Made by a program: the position numbers and the translations under genes. Below are positions 34,201 through 43,400 of a DNA stretch of 64,000 nt, one piece after another. Below the pieces are notes generated by a model that was not told the DNA's origin, did not search any database, and worked only from the letters and a program-made list of their open reading frames with translations. The DNA is from Parabacteroides sp900760525 (GTDB lineage Bacteria; Bacteroidota; Bacteroidia; Bacteroidales; Tannerellaceae), in assembly GCF_049860805.1 (NCBI RefSeq), contig NZ_CP187555.1, forward strand, positions 5,084,001 through 5,148,000, given 5' to 3'. The first letter of the stretch is position 1. Each line of letters starts with the position of its first letter.

Positions 34201-35109
34201 GTGAATGTGCAGATTGATTCATTTTTAGATTATCTTCGGTATGAGCGGAATTATTCCGAATATACGATTGATGCTTATTCCAAAGATTTGCAGCAATTCG
34301 AAGATTTTGTAAAAGAGAAGAAAGAAGGCGCATTTGTGCCGGAGGAAGTTGATACGGATATTGTACGGAATTGGATTATCTCTCTTTTGGATAACAAGAT
34401 TTCGCCCGTGTCTGTCAACCGGAAATTGAGTTCTTTGAAATCTTTTTTTAAATTCCTTATGAAACAGGGATTTGTTTCTGTAAACCCGTTACGGTTTGTA
34501 ACCGGTCCGAAGACAAAGAAGCCGTTACCCACTTTTGTAAAAGAGAAGGATATGGAAGAATTGCTGGATGGAGATGGGTTTGATGAGGATTTTGAAGGTG
34601 TGAGGGATCGTCTGATTCTTGAAATGCTTTATGACACCGGGGTGAGGCGCTCGGAGTTAGTCGGATTGAAAGATACCGATATCGATTTTGACGCCATGCA
34701 GGTCAAGGTGACAGGTAAGCGTAACAAGCAGCGGTTGATTCCTTTTGCAGAAAGATTAAAAAACTTGATGCTTGCATACACTGAAGTCCGAAATCGTGAA
34801 GTTGGCGCAGGAAGCGGATGGTTCTTTGTCCGGAAAAACGGAGAACAATTGTCCACAGGTATTCTTTATACGGTAGTAAAAAAGAAACTCTCGGACATTC
34901 CGACATTGGCAAAATGCAGTCCCCACGTATTAAGACATTCGTTTGCAACAAGTATGTTGAATAATGGAGCGGAGTTGAATGCCGTGAAAGAGTTACTCGG
35001 ACACAGCAGTCTGGCTTCCACCAGTATTTACACACATACAACCTTTGAGGAATTAAAAAAAGTGTATCATGCTCATCCAAGAGCACAAAAAGAAGGAGGT
35101 TTATTATGA
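34201..35109 (+). CDS. tyrosine recombinase, XerC/XerD type
   Basis: A protein of 302 residues starting at GTG 34201 (a second GTG at 34207 is possible). It has the SAM-like N-domain (IDSFLDYLRYERNYSEYTIDAYSKDLQQFEDF) and a full catalytic set: Arg in DTGVRRSELVGL, Lys in VTGKRNKQRL, HVLRH with His and Arg, His in LLGHSSLAST, and Tyr in SIYTHTTFEEL. It most likely resolves chromosome dimers at dif. The context between rpsU and hpf indicates a housekeeping Xer rather than a mobile-element integrase. It overlaps hpf by 4 bp. Confidence 0.92.
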   Translation: MNVQIDSFLDYLRYERNYSEYTIDAYSKDLQQFEDFVKEKKEGAFVPEEVDTDIVRNWIISLLDNKISPVSVNRKLSSLKSFFKFLMKQGFVSVNPLRFVTGPKTKKPLPTFVKEKDMEELLDGDGFDEDFEGVRDRLILEMLYDTGVRRSELVGLKDTDIDFDAMQVKVTGKRNKQRLIPFAERLKNLMLAYTEVRNREVGAGSGWFFVRKNGEQLSTGILYTVVKKKLSDIPTLAKCSPHVLRHSFATSMLNNGAELNAVKELLGHSSLASTSIYTHTTFEELKKVYHAHPRAQKEGGLL

Positions 35110-35405
35110 ACATTAGAATTCAAGCAATCCATTTTGACGCAACTGATCAGTTAGAAGCGTTTATTCAGAAGAAAGTGTCTAAGTTGGAACAATATTTCGA
35201 CGGCATTATATCGGCAGAAGTCAGTTTAAAGGTTGTAAAACCTGAATCTGCAAAGAATAAAGAAGCAGCTATCCGGTTGATTATTAAAAATGGAGATTGT
35301 TTTGCCGAAAAGGTGAATGACACTTTTGAAGAATCGGTGGACGAATGCGTAGAAGCATTGGAGAAACAGTTGGTTAAATTCAAGGAAAAAATCAGAGCCA
35401 AATAA
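35106..35405 (+). CDS. hpf: ribosome hibernation-promoting factor, HPF/RaiA family
   Basis: A protein of 99 residues, the short HPF form. It shows IRIQAIHFDATDQLEAFIQKKVSKLEQYFDGI followed by an amphipathic second helix (FEESVDECVEALEKQLVKFKEKI), the beta-alpha-beta-beta-beta-alpha fold that binds the decoding centre of inactive ribosomes. Its ATG overlaps the Xer stop codon (ATGA), implying coupled translation. A strong hairpin terminator follows. Confidence 0.92.
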   Translation: MNIRIQAIHFDATDQLEAFIQKKVSKLEQYFDGIISAEVSLKVVKPESAKNKEAAIRLIIKNGDCFAEKVNDTFEESVDECVEALEKQLVKFKEKIRAK

Positions 35406-35422
35406 AAAAAACGGTAGATAAA

Positions 35423-35453
35423 TTTGGTATATAAGAAATAATGCCTAAATTTG
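35423..35453 (+). promoter_or_regulatory. promoter of the tRNA-tuf operon
   Basis: TTTG at 35423-35426, a 19-bp spacer, then TAAATTTG at 35446-35453, a perfect match. Transcription should start near 35458-35461, inside the left arm of the terminator hairpin that begins at 35454. Confidence 0.75.
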
Positions 35454-35491
35454 CAGCCGTTTCGCCTTGGTGACGAAACGGCTGCTTTTTG
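35454..35491 (+). terminator. terminator of hpf, overlapping the tRNA promoter start
   Basis: GCAGCCGTTTCG pairs perfectly with CGAAACGGCTGC around a 9-nt loop, followed by TTTTT. It abuts the promoter -7 box, so upstream transcripts would be terminated while transcripts begun at that promoter lack part of the left arm. Confidence 0.85.
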
Positions 35492-35501
35492 AAGCAGGCT
35501 C

Positions 35502-35575
35502 GCCTCTTTAGCTCAGTTGGCCAGAGCACGTGATTTGTAATCTCGGGGTCGTTGGTTCGAATCCGACAAGAGGCT
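35502..35575 (+). tRNA. tRNA-Thr (anticodon TGT)
   Basis: A 74-nt cloverleaf with acceptor GCCTCTT/AAGAGGC, D-arm AGCTCAGTTGG, anticodon loop TTTGTAA (anticodon TGT) and T-arm GTTCGAATC. The anticodon stem has one mismatched pair. CCA is not encoded. Confidence 0.95.
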
Positions 35576-35581
35576 CGAAAT

Positions 35582-35664
35582 AGTTGATAGTGGAAAGTTG
35601 ACAGTTGACAGTTTATGTCGCTTTCCTGTTTTATCTGTCAACTGTCAATTCTCAACTGTCGACT
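35582..35664. repeat. inverted repeat of TTGACAG heptamers between tRNA-Thr and tRNA-Tyr
   Basis: The left arm at 35582-35611 and right arm at 35635-35664 pair imperfectly over about 30 bp, and 15 of 16 bases match in the inner AGTTGACAGTTGACAG part. As RNA it would form a hairpin separating two tRNAs. Confidence 0.8.
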
Positions 35665-35668
35665 TATT

Positions 35669-35751
35669 GGGCAGTTACCAGAGTGGCCAAATGGGGCTGA
35701 CTGTAACTCAGCTGTCTTTCGACTTCGGTGGTTCGAATCCATCACTGCCCA
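35669..35751 (+). tRNA. tRNA-Tyr (anticodon GTA)
   Basis: An 83-nt class II tRNA with a long variable arm. Acceptor GGGCAGT/ACTGCCC, anticodon loop CTGTAAC (GTA), T-loop GTTCGAATC. CCA is not encoded. Confidence 0.95.
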
Positions 35752-35756
35752 CTTAC

Positions 35757-35826
35757 AATTGAAAATGGAAAATTGAAAATTAAGGTTACAAGTAGTTTTC
35801 AATTCTCAACTTTCAATTTTTAATTA
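35757..35826. repeat. inverted repeat of TTGAAAA-type heptamers between tRNA-Tyr and tRNA-Gly
   Basis: AATTGAAAATGGAAAATTG (35757 onward) is complementary to the TTTCAA-rich right arm ending near 35825. It belongs to the same heptamer class as the repeat in the preceding tRNA gap and ends just before tRNA-Gly. Confidence 0.75.
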
Positions 35827-35830
35827 ACAA

Positions 35831-35903
35831 GCGGAAGTAGCTCAGTTGATAGAGCATTAGCCTTCCAAGCTGAGGGTCGCGGGTTTGAGCCCCGTCTTCC
35901 GCT
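35831..35903 (+). tRNA. tRNA-Gly (anticodon TCC)
   Basis: A 73-nt cloverleaf with acceptor GCGGAAG/CTTCCGC, anticodon loop CTTCCAA (TCC), and a T-arm closing around GGTTTGAGC. Confidence 0.95.
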
Positions 35904-35913
35904 CTTATTTATT

Positions 35914-35985
<72 letters not shown>

Positions 35986-36036
35986 CAAATGATATTTTAG
36001 AACATGATCATTAATCAAATAAAGAACAATTAAGTT

Positions 36037-37224
36037 ATGGCAAAAGAGAAATTTGACAGATCGAAACCACATGTTAACATTGGTACGATTGGTCACGTTG
36101 ACCACGGTAAAACAACTTTGACAGCTGCTATCACAACAGTATTGGCAAAGAAAGGTCTTTCAGAACTGCGTTCATTCGACTCAATCGACAACGCTCCTGA
36201 AGAAAAAGAAAGAGGTATCACTATCAACACTTCTCACGTAGAGTATTCGACTGCAAACCGTCACTATGCTCACGTAGACTGTCCGGGTCACGCCGACTAC
36301 GTAAAGAACATGGTAACTGGTGCTGCTCAGATGGACGGTGCTATCATCGTAGTTGCTGCTACTGATGGTCCTATGCCTCAGACTCGCGAGCACATCTTGT
36401 TGGCTCGTCAGGTAAACGTTCCGAGATTGGTTGTTTTCATGAACAAATGTGACATGGTAGACGACGAAGAAATGTTGGAACTGGTTGAAATGGAAATGAG
36501 AGAACTCCTTTCATTCTACGATTTCGACGGCGATAACACTCCTATCATCCGTGGTTCTGCTCTGGGTGCTTTGAACGGTGATGCAAAATGGGAAGATAAG
36601 GTGATGGAACTGATGGAAGCTTGCGATACTTGGATTCCGCTGCCTCCGCGTGAAGTTGACAAGCCTTTCTTGATGCCTATTGAAGACGTATTCTCTATCA
36701 CTGGTCGTGGTACAGTTGCTACAGGTCGTATCGAAACTGGTATCGTGAAAGTTGGTGATGAAGTTCAGATCATCGGTCTGGGTGCTGACGGAAAGAAATC
36801 TGTTGTTACAGGTGTTGAAATGTTCCGTAAATTGCTGGATCAGGGTGAAGCTGGTGACAACGTAGGTCTGTTGCTTCGTGGTATCGACAAGAACGAAATC
36901 AAACGTGGTATGGTAATCTGCCATCCGGGTCAGGTTAAAGAACACTCTCGCTTCAAAGCTGAGGTTTATATCCTGAAGAAAGAAGAAGGTGGCCGTCACA
37001 CTCCGTTCCACAACAAATACCGTCCTCAGTTCTATATCCGTACATTGGACGTAACAGGTGAAATCACACTTCCGGAAGGAACTGAAATGGTAATGCCTGG
37101 TGATAACGTTACAATCGAAGTTGAACTGATCTACCCGGTAGCTTGCAACGTAGGTCTTCGTTTCGCTATCCGCGAAGGTGGACGTACAGTTGGTGCTGGT
37201 CAGATCACAGAATTAGAAAACTAA
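36037..37224 (+). CDS. tuf: elongation factor Tu
   Basis: GTPase of 395 residues that carries aminoacyl-tRNA to the ribosome. G motifs: GHVDHGKTT (P-loop), DCPGHADYVKNM (G3), MNKCDMVDDEE (G4). Domains 2 and 3 follow, ending VGAGQITELEN. Codon use is strongly biased (CGT, GGT, AAC, CTG), as expected for a highly expressed gene. It is cotranscribed with four upstream tRNAs, 51 bp after tRNA-Thr. Confidence 0.99.
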   Translation: MAKEKFDRSKPHVNIGTIGHVDHGKTTLTAAITTVLAKKGLSELRSFDSIDNAPEEKERGITINTSHVEYSTANRHYAHVDCPGHADYVKNMVTGAAQMDGAIIVVAATDGPMPQTREHILLARQVNVPRLVVFMNKCDMVDDEEMLELVEMEMRELLSFYDFDGDNTPIIRGSALGALNGDAKWEDKVMELMEACDTWIPLPPREVDKPFLMPIEDVFSITGRGTVATGRIETGIVKVGDEVQIIGLGADGKKSVVTGVEMFRKLLDQGEAGDNVGLLLRGIDKNEIKRGMVICHPGQVKEHSRFKAEVYILKKEEGGRHTPFHNKYRPQFYIRTLDVTGEITLPEGTEMVMPGDNVTIEVELIYPVACNVGLRFAIREGGRTVGAGQITELEN

Positions 37225-37237
37225 TTCAATAAATAAA

Positions 37238-37270
37238 ACATAGCCAGTCTTTTTAAGGACTGGCTATTTT
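37238..37270 (+). terminator. terminator after tuf, flush with tRNA-Trp
   Basis: ATAGCCAGTC (37240-37249) pairs with GACTGGCTAT around a TTTTAAG-type loop, followed by TTT. The next base region begins tRNA-Trp at 37271, so termination must be partial unless that tRNA has an unseen promoter. Confidence 0.75.
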
Positions 37271-37343
37271 ACGGAAGTAGCTCAGTCGGTAGAGCACTGG
37301 TCTCCAAAACCAGGTGTCGGGAGTTCGAGCCTCTCCTTCCGTG
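37271..37343 (+). tRNA. tRNA-Trp (anticodon CCA)
   Basis: A 73-nt cloverleaf with acceptor ACGGAAG/CTTCCGT, anticodon stem-loop CTGGT-CTCCAAA-ACCAG (CCA) and T-loop GTTCGAGCC. It stands between tuf and secE, the usual Bacteroidota order. Confidence 0.95.
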
Positions 37344-37362
37344 CTAAAAATCTATAGATTCG

Positions 37363-37557
37363 ATGAAAAAGATAATTAATTATATTAAGGAATCTTATAA
37401 CGAACTTGTTTATAAAGTTTCTTGGCCTACGAGAACAGAGCTTTCCAATAGTGCTGTGGTTGTTATGTTTGCTTCCCTTATAATCGCGGCATTAATCTTT
37501 GTTATTGATTTAGGCTTTGAAGGCGTGATGCGTTTCTTCTACGAGAAAATCTTTTAA
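37363..37557 (+). CDS. secE: preprotein translocase subunit SecE
   Basis: Small inner membrane protein of 64 residues with the SecE signature ESYNELVYKVSWPTRTELSNSAVVV followed by a single membrane helix (VMFASLIIAALIFVIDLGF). It clamps the SecY channel. It lies 19 bp after tRNA-Trp and 12 bp before nusG. Confidence 0.96.
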   Translation: MKKIINYIKESYNELVYKVSWPTRTELSNSAVVVMFASLIIAALIFVIDLGFEGVMRFFYEKIF

Positions 37558-37569
37558 TCAGTTTAAAGT

Positions 37570-38112
37570 ATGTCTGATATTCAAAAGAAATTTTACGTTC
37601 TGCGCGCCATTAGTGGCAAGGAGAATAAAGTCAGAGAGTACCTTGAGGCTGAGCTGAAGAATACGGATCTGGGTGAATATGTCAACCAGGTGCTGATTCC
37701 TACAGAGAAGACTTTCACGGTGCGTAATGGTAAGAAAGTAATGAAAGAAAGAGCTTACTTGCCGGGTTACGTGTTGGTTGAAGCTGCGTTGGTCGGAGAA
37801 GTTGCTCATCGATTGAGAAACATTCCTAACGTAATCGGATTTTTGGGCGGATCGGATAACCCCGTTCCCTTGCGTCCGGCAGAAGTGAGCCGTATTTTAG
37901 GTACGGTTGATGAATTGCAGGAACAGCAGGATGACCTGGATGTCCAGTTCTATGTTGGCGAGAATGTGAAAATCACTTTTGGACCGTTTAACGGTTTCAC
38001 AGGTGTAATCGAAGAGGTCAATGCCGAGAAAAAGAAGCTTAAAGTGATGGTAAAAGTCTTCGGACGTAAAACACCGCTTGAGTTGGGTTATATGCAAGTG
38101 GAGAAAGAATAA
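37570..38112 (+). CDS. nusG: transcription termination/antitermination protein NusG
   Basis: A protein of 180 residues: NGN domain (KKFYVLRAISGKENKVREYLEAEL and PGYVLVEAAL) and C-terminal KOW domain (GENVKITFGPFNGFTGVIEEVNAEKKKLKVMV). It binds the RNA polymerase clamp and couples to Rho or ribosomal S10. It is in the standard secE-nusG-rplK order. Confidence 0.97.
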   Translation: MSDIQKKFYVLRAISGKENKVREYLEAELKNTDLGEYVNQVLIPTEKTFTVRNGKKVMKERAYLPGYVLVEAALVGEVAHRLRNIPNVIGFLGGSDNPVPLRPAEVSRILGTVDELQEQQDDLDVQFYVGENVKITFGPFNGFTGVIEEVNAEKKKLKVMVKVFGRKTPLELGYMQVEKE

Positions 38113-38186
38113 GTACTCTTGTTACGAAAAGTACGGTCTTTCTTTGAAAGTTATCGATGTTATATATCTAAAAAATTTTAGAAACA

Positions 38187-38630
38187 ATGGCTAAAGAAGT
38201 TGCTGGACAAATCAAATTGCAGATTAAAGGAGGAGCAGCAAACCCTTCTCCCCCAGTAGGACCCGCTTTAGGTTCTAAGGGTATTAATATTATGGAGTTT
38301 TGCAAGCAATTTAATGCCAGAACCCAAGACAAGGCTGGTAAGATTTTACCTGTGGTAATTACTTACTATGTCGATAAGTCTTTCGACTTTGTTGTAAAAA
38401 CTCCTCCTGTTGCTATCCAGTTATTGGAAGCTTCCAAACAGAAGAGTGGTTCTGCTGAGCCGAATCGTAAGAAGATTGCAGAAATCTCTTGGGATCAGGT
38501 AAAAACTATTGCAGAGGACAAGTTGGTCGATCTGAACTGCTTCACTGTCGAGTCAGCTATGAGAATGGTTGCCGGAACAGCAAGAAGTATGGGTATCACT
38601 GTTAAAGGGACATTCCCGGGTAATAATTAA
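38187..38630 (+). CDS. rplK: 50S ribosomal protein L11
   Basis: A protein of 147 residues with the L11 N-domain (GQIKLQIKGGAANPSPPVGPALGSKGINIMEFCKQFN) and RNA-binding C-domain (AGTARSMGITVKG). It binds the GTPase-associated centre of 23S rRNA. It starts 74 bp after nusG and 15 bp before rplA. Confidence 0.98.
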   Translation: MAKEVAGQIKLQIKGGAANPSPPVGPALGSKGINIMEFCKQFNARTQDKAGKILPVVITYYVDKSFDFVVKTPPVAIQLLEASKQKSGSAEPNRKKIAEISWDQVKTIAEDKLVDLNCFTVESAMRMVAGTARSMGITVKGTFPGNN

Positions 38631-38645
38631 TAAACTTCAATTGAG

Positions 38646-39344
38646 ATGAGTAAACTTACAAAAAATCAAAAGTTGGCTTTGGGCAAGATTGAAGCTGGGA
38701 AAGCATATACATTGAAAGAAGCTTCAGCTTTGGTAAAAGAAATTACTACTACTAAGTTTGATGCATCTGTAGATGTTGATGTTCGTTTAGGTGTTGACCC
38801 TCGTAAAGCTAACCAAATGGTGAGAGGTGTGGTTTCACTGCCTCACGGAACAGGTAAGCAAGTTCGGGTTCTCGCATTATGTACACCAGACAAGGAAGCT
38901 GAAGCTACTGCTGCAGGTGCTGACTATGTTGGATTAGATGAGTATATTGAAAAGATTAAAGGCGGTTGGACTGATATTGACGTTATTATCACTATGCCTT
39001 CTATCATGGGTAAGATCGGTGCTCTGGGTAGAGTATTAGGCCCGCGTGGTTTGATGCCTAACCCTAAGAGTGGTACGGTTACCAATGAAATTGGAAACGC
39101 AGTGAAAGAAGTTAAGCAAGGTAAGATCGACTTTAAGGTAGACAAATCCGGTATTGTTCACACTTCAATCGGTAAGGTTTCTTTTAACCCCGATCAGATC
39201 CGTGACAATGCTAAGGAATTTATTTCAACTCTTTTGAAGTTGAAACCGTCTGCAGCTAAAGGTACATATATAAAGAGCATTTATCTTTCAAGTACAATGA
39301 GTGCGGGTATTAAAATTGACCCCAAATCAGTTGAAGAAAACTAA
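38646..39344 (+). CDS. rplA: 50S ribosomal protein L1
   Basis: A protein of 232 residues of the L1 stalk. Conserved stretches: VDVRLGVDPRKANQMVRGVVSLPHGTGK and MGKIGALGRVLGPRGLMPNPKSGTV. In many bacteria L1 represses its own operon by binding the mRNA; no obvious mimic site was identified here. Confidence 0.98.
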   Translation: MSKLTKNQKLALGKIEAGKAYTLKEASALVKEITTTKFDASVDVDVRLGVDPRKANQMVRGVVSLPHGTGKQVRVLALCTPDKEAEATAAGADYVGLDEYIEKIKGGWTDIDVIITMPSIMGKIGALGRVLGPRGLMPNPKSGTVTNEIGNAVKEVKQGKIDFKVDKSGIVHTSIGKVSFNPDQIRDNAKEFISTLLKLKPSAAKGTYIKSIYLSSTMSAGIKIDPKSVEEN

Positions 39345-39360
39345 TTAAAATTATTGGACA

Positions 39361-39891
39361 ATGAAAAAGGAAGATAAAGGCTTAATTATAGGTCAACTGA
39401 CTGAGATCGTTAAAGAATATCCTAACTTTTATTTGACTGATATCGAAGCATTGAATGCTGAGAAAACCAGCAAATTGAGACGGGAATGTTTCAAGAATGA
39501 TATCAAGTTGGTTGTTGTAAAGAATAACTTGCTTAAAAAGGCATTGGAAAATGTAGAGGGCGATTTCTCTCCTCTGCAGATTGCAATGAAAGGCAATACG
39601 GCTGTGATGTTCTCACAGACTGCTAATGCTCCCGCTCGTCTGATTAAGGAATTTACTAAGGATGCTAAGAAAGATGCTCCTGCTAAACCGGCATTGAAAG
39701 CTGCCTATGTACAGGAAAGTTTCTATGTAGGTGCAGAAAATCTTGAAGCCTTAGTAAATATCAAGAGCAAAAACGAACTTATCGGAGATGTTATCATGTT
39801 GTTGCAATCTCCGGCGAAGAACGTTATCTCGGCTCTTCAGTCATCAGGACAAACTATCCATGGTCTGTTGAAGACTCTGGAAGAAAGATAA
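39361..39891 (+). CDS. rplJ: 50S ribosomal protein L10
   Basis: A protein of 176 residues with the L10 N-domain (EYPNFYLTDIEALNAEKTSKLRRECF and VVKNNLLKKALE) and a C-terminal helix that binds L7/L12 dimers. It lies 16 bp after rplA and 45 bp before rplL. Confidence 0.97.
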   Translation: MKKEDKGLIIGQLTEIVKEYPNFYLTDIEALNAEKTSKLRRECFKNDIKLVVVKNNLLKKALENVEGDFSPLQIAMKGNTAVMFSQTANAPARLIKEFTKDAKKDAPAKPALKAAYVQESFYVGAENLEALVNIKSKNELIGDVIMLLQSPAKNVISALQSSGQTIHGLLKTLEER

Positions 39892-39936
39892 TTTTTTTAA
39901 TTTACACAGATAAACAAACATTTAAATCATACAAAA

Positions 39937-40314
39937 ATGGCAGATTTGAAAGCTTTTGCAGAACAATTAGTAAACCTGACCGTAAAAGAAGTTAGCGAAC
40001 TGGCTACAATCCTGAAAGAAGAATATGGTATCGAACCTGCAGCTGCAGCTGTTGCTGTTGCTGGTCCTGCTGCTGGTGGCGCTGCTGCTGCTGCAGAAGA
40101 AAAAACTTCTTTTGACGTAGTATTGAAAGCAGCTGGTGCAAACAAGCTGGCTATCGTTAAGTTAGTAAAAGAATTAACAGGTCTTGGTTTGAAAGAAGCT
40201 AAAGATATGGTTGATAGCGCTCCGAGTGCAATCAAAGAAGGAATCGCTAAAGCTGATGCTGAAGCATTAAAGAAACAGTTGGAAGAAGCTGGAGCTGAAG
40301 TTGAGCTTAAATAG
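39937..40314 (+). CDS. rplL: 50S ribosomal protein L7/L12
   Basis: A protein of 125 residues: N-terminal dimerisation helices, an Ala/Gly-rich hinge (PAAAAVAVAGPAAGGAAAAAEE) and the C-terminal factor-binding domain (KLAIVKLVKELTGLGLKEAKDMVDSAP). It forms the mobile stalk that recruits translation GTPases. Confidence 0.98.
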   Translation: MADLKAFAEQLVNLTVKEVSELATILKEEYGIEPAAAAVAVAGPAAGGAAAAAEEKTSFDVVLKAAGANKLAIVKLVKELTGLGLKEAKDMVDSAPSAIKEGIAKADAEALKKQLEEAGAEVELK

Positions 40315-40342
40315 TATTTATAACCTGGTAATCAGGTGATTT

Positions 40343-40381
40343 GGTTAAGAGTCTCCCTTAAAGGAGATTCTTAACCTTTTT
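40343..40381 (+). terminator. attenuator between rplL and rpoB
   Basis: GGTTAAGA...TCTCC pairs with GGAGA...TCTTAACC, followed by TTTTT. It lies in the 107-bp gap before rpoB, matching the partial terminator known at this position in other bacteria that lowers RNA polymerase expression relative to ribosomal proteins. Confidence 0.8.
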
Positions 40382-40421
40382 GTGTCTATAATTTCAATAA
40401 GTTCAATAAATTCCTTACTAG

Positions 40422-43400
40422 ATGTCTTCAACAGCTGAAAACCAAAGAGTTAATTTTGCTTCGATCAAAAATCAGTTCCCATATCCGGACTTTCTCGAAG
40501 TACAATTGAAGTCATTCCAAGACTTTCTTCAACTTGACACACCTCCTGAAAAGAGAAAAAAGGAGGGATTGTATAAGGTATTTGCTGAGAATTTCCCGAT
40601 AGCAGATACACGTAACAATTTTGTGTTGGAGTTCTTAGATTACTATATAGATCCGCCTCGCTATACGATTGACGAATGTATCGCTCGCGGGTTAACCTAT
40701 AGTGTGCCTTTAAAAGCGAAGTTAAAACTGTATTGTACAGACCCTGATCACGAAGATTTCGATACGGTGATCCAGGATGTATATCTGGGCCCCATTCCGT
40801 ACATGACGGAAAGAGGTACTTTCGTGATAAATGGTGCAGAGCGTGTTGTGGTTTCACAATTGCACCGTTCACCGGGTGTGTTCTTCGGACAGAGTACACA
40901 CGCAAATGGTACGAAGTTGTATTCTGCACGTATCATTCCTTTTAAAGGTTCCTGGATCGAGTTTGCAACTGACATCAATAATGTGATGTATGCTTACATC
41001 GACCGTAAAAAGAAATTACCTGTAACAACCCTTTTAAGAGCTATTGGTTTTGAAAGCGATAAAGACATTCTCGAAATCTTTAATCTGGCTGAAGAAGTAA
41101 AAGTTTCAAAGACAAACCTGAAGAAACTGATCGGACGTAAGCTGGCTGCCCGTGTTTTGAAAACTTGGGTGGAAGATTTCGTAGATGAAGATACCGGTGA
41201 GGTTGTTTCTATTGAACGTAACGACGTTATCATCGACCGTGAGTCGGTTCTTGATAGCGACAATATAGAGGCTATTCTGGAGTCTGGCACGCAGAACATT
41301 CTGTTACACCGCGAGGACCAGAATCTTTCAGATTATGCTATCATCTATAATACGCTCCAGAAAGACCCCAGTAACTCTGAAAAGGAAGCTGTCCTGTATA
41401 TTTACCGTCAGTTGCGAAATGCAGAACCTGCAGATGAAGCAAGTGCCCGTGAAGTTATTCAGAACCTGTTCTTCTCTGAAAAGCGTTATGATTTAGGTGA
41501 AGTTGGCCGTTACAGAATCAATAAGAAGTTGAACCTTACTACCAGCAATGATGTTAAGGTTCTGACAAAAGAAGATATAATCGAGATCATCAAATATCTG
41601 ATCGAGTTGATTAACTCGAAGGCGATTGTAGATGATATCGACCACTTGAGTAACCGTCGTGTACGTACAGTTGGCGAACAACTGTATAACCAGTTCGGTA
41701 TTGGTTTGGCTCGTATGTCACGTACTGTCCGTGAACGTATGAATGTGCGCGATAATGAAGTGTTTACCCCGATCGATTTGATTAATGCGAAGACTATTTC
41801 TTCTGTCGTTAACTCATTCTTCGGAACGAATGCTTTGTCTCAGTTTATGGACCAGACTAACCCGCTGGCCGAAATCACGCATAAACGTCGTTTGTCTGCT
41901 TTGGGACCGGGCGGTTTGTCACGTGAACGTGCCGGATTCGAGGTCCGTGACGTACACTATACGCATTATGGACGTCTTTGTCCTATCGAGACTCCTGAAG
42001 GACCGAATATCGGTTTGATCTCTTCTTTATGTGTATATGCGAAGATTAATGAACTTGGTTTTATCTCTACCCCTTATCGTAAGGTAGTGGATGGTAAGGT
42101 CGACTTTTCAGAGGAAGGTCTGCAATATTATACAGCAGAGGAAGAAGAGGAATTGACGATTGCCCAAGGAAATGCTCCGTTGGACGATAACGGTAAGTTC
42201 ATTCGCGATAGAGTTAAAGCTCGTTTTGAGGCTGACTTCCCTGTCGTTCCTCCTGCTGAGCTTGACTTGATGGACGTTGCTCCGCAGCAGATCGCTTCTA
42301 TTGCGGCATCTTTGATTCCGTTCCTGGAACATGACGATGCTAACCGTGCATTGATGGGATCTAACATGATGCGCCAGGCAGTTCCTCTTTTGCGTACGGA
42401 TGCTCCGATCGTCGGTACAGGTATCGAGGCCCAGGTTGCCCGCGATTCACGTACTCAGATCATGGCCGAACGTGAAGGTGAAGTTGTATTTGTGGATGCG
42501 ACTTGTATCAAGATCAAATATGACCGTTCGGAAGATGAAGAATTCGTAAGCTTCGAAGATGCGGTTAAGACATACAATATTCCGAAGTGGCGCAAGACTA
42601 ACCAGAGTACGACTGTCGATTTGCGTCCGATCTGCCACCGCGGTCAGCGTGTGAAAGCCGGTGATATCCTGACGGAAGGTTATTCTACCCAAAATGGTGA
42701 GTTGGCATTGGGACGTAACGTCAAAGTGGCATATATGCCTTGGAAAGGTTACAACTATGAGGATGCTATCGTTCTGAACGAACGTATGGTTCGTGAAGAC
42801 TTCTTTACTTCAGTTCACGTTGACGAATATATTTTGGAAGTTCGTGAAACGAAACGGGGTATGGAAGAATTGACATCCGATATCCCGAATGTCAGTGAAG
42901 AGGCTACTAAGGACTTGGACGAAAGAGGTATCGTGCGTGTAGGTGCTCGCATCGAACCGGGTGATATCTTGATCGGAAAGATTACTCCGAAGGGCGAATC
43001 CGATCCTTCTCCTGAAGAAAAGTTGCTTCGTGCAATCTTTGGCGATAAGGCTGGTGACGTGAAAGACGCTTCTTTGAAAGCAACTCCGTCCCTTCGTGGT
43101 GTAGTTATTGAAACTGCTTTATTCTCGAAAGCTATCAAGAAGCGTAAATCCAGACTGACTGACAAGGCTATTTTGCCTAAGTTGGATGAGGAATACGAAA
43201 TGAAGATGGCTGACCTGAAGAATTTGCTGGTCGACAAACTGTTGGCATTGACAAACGGCAAGATTTCTCAGGGTGTTAAAGACTATATGAATACGGAGAT
43301 TATTGCGAAAGGCGCCAAGTTCTCTCGCAAGGCTCTGGAAGAATTGGATTATAATGCTATTCAGGTAAGCAAATGGACCGCTGATGCCGATAAGAACGAA

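Noticed and set aside
34201..35109. Integrase of a mobile element
   Set aside because: The gene overlaps hpf and sits between rpsU and the tRNA-tuf operon with no attachment-site repeat seen at the nearby tRNAs, which fits a housekeeping Xer recombinase.
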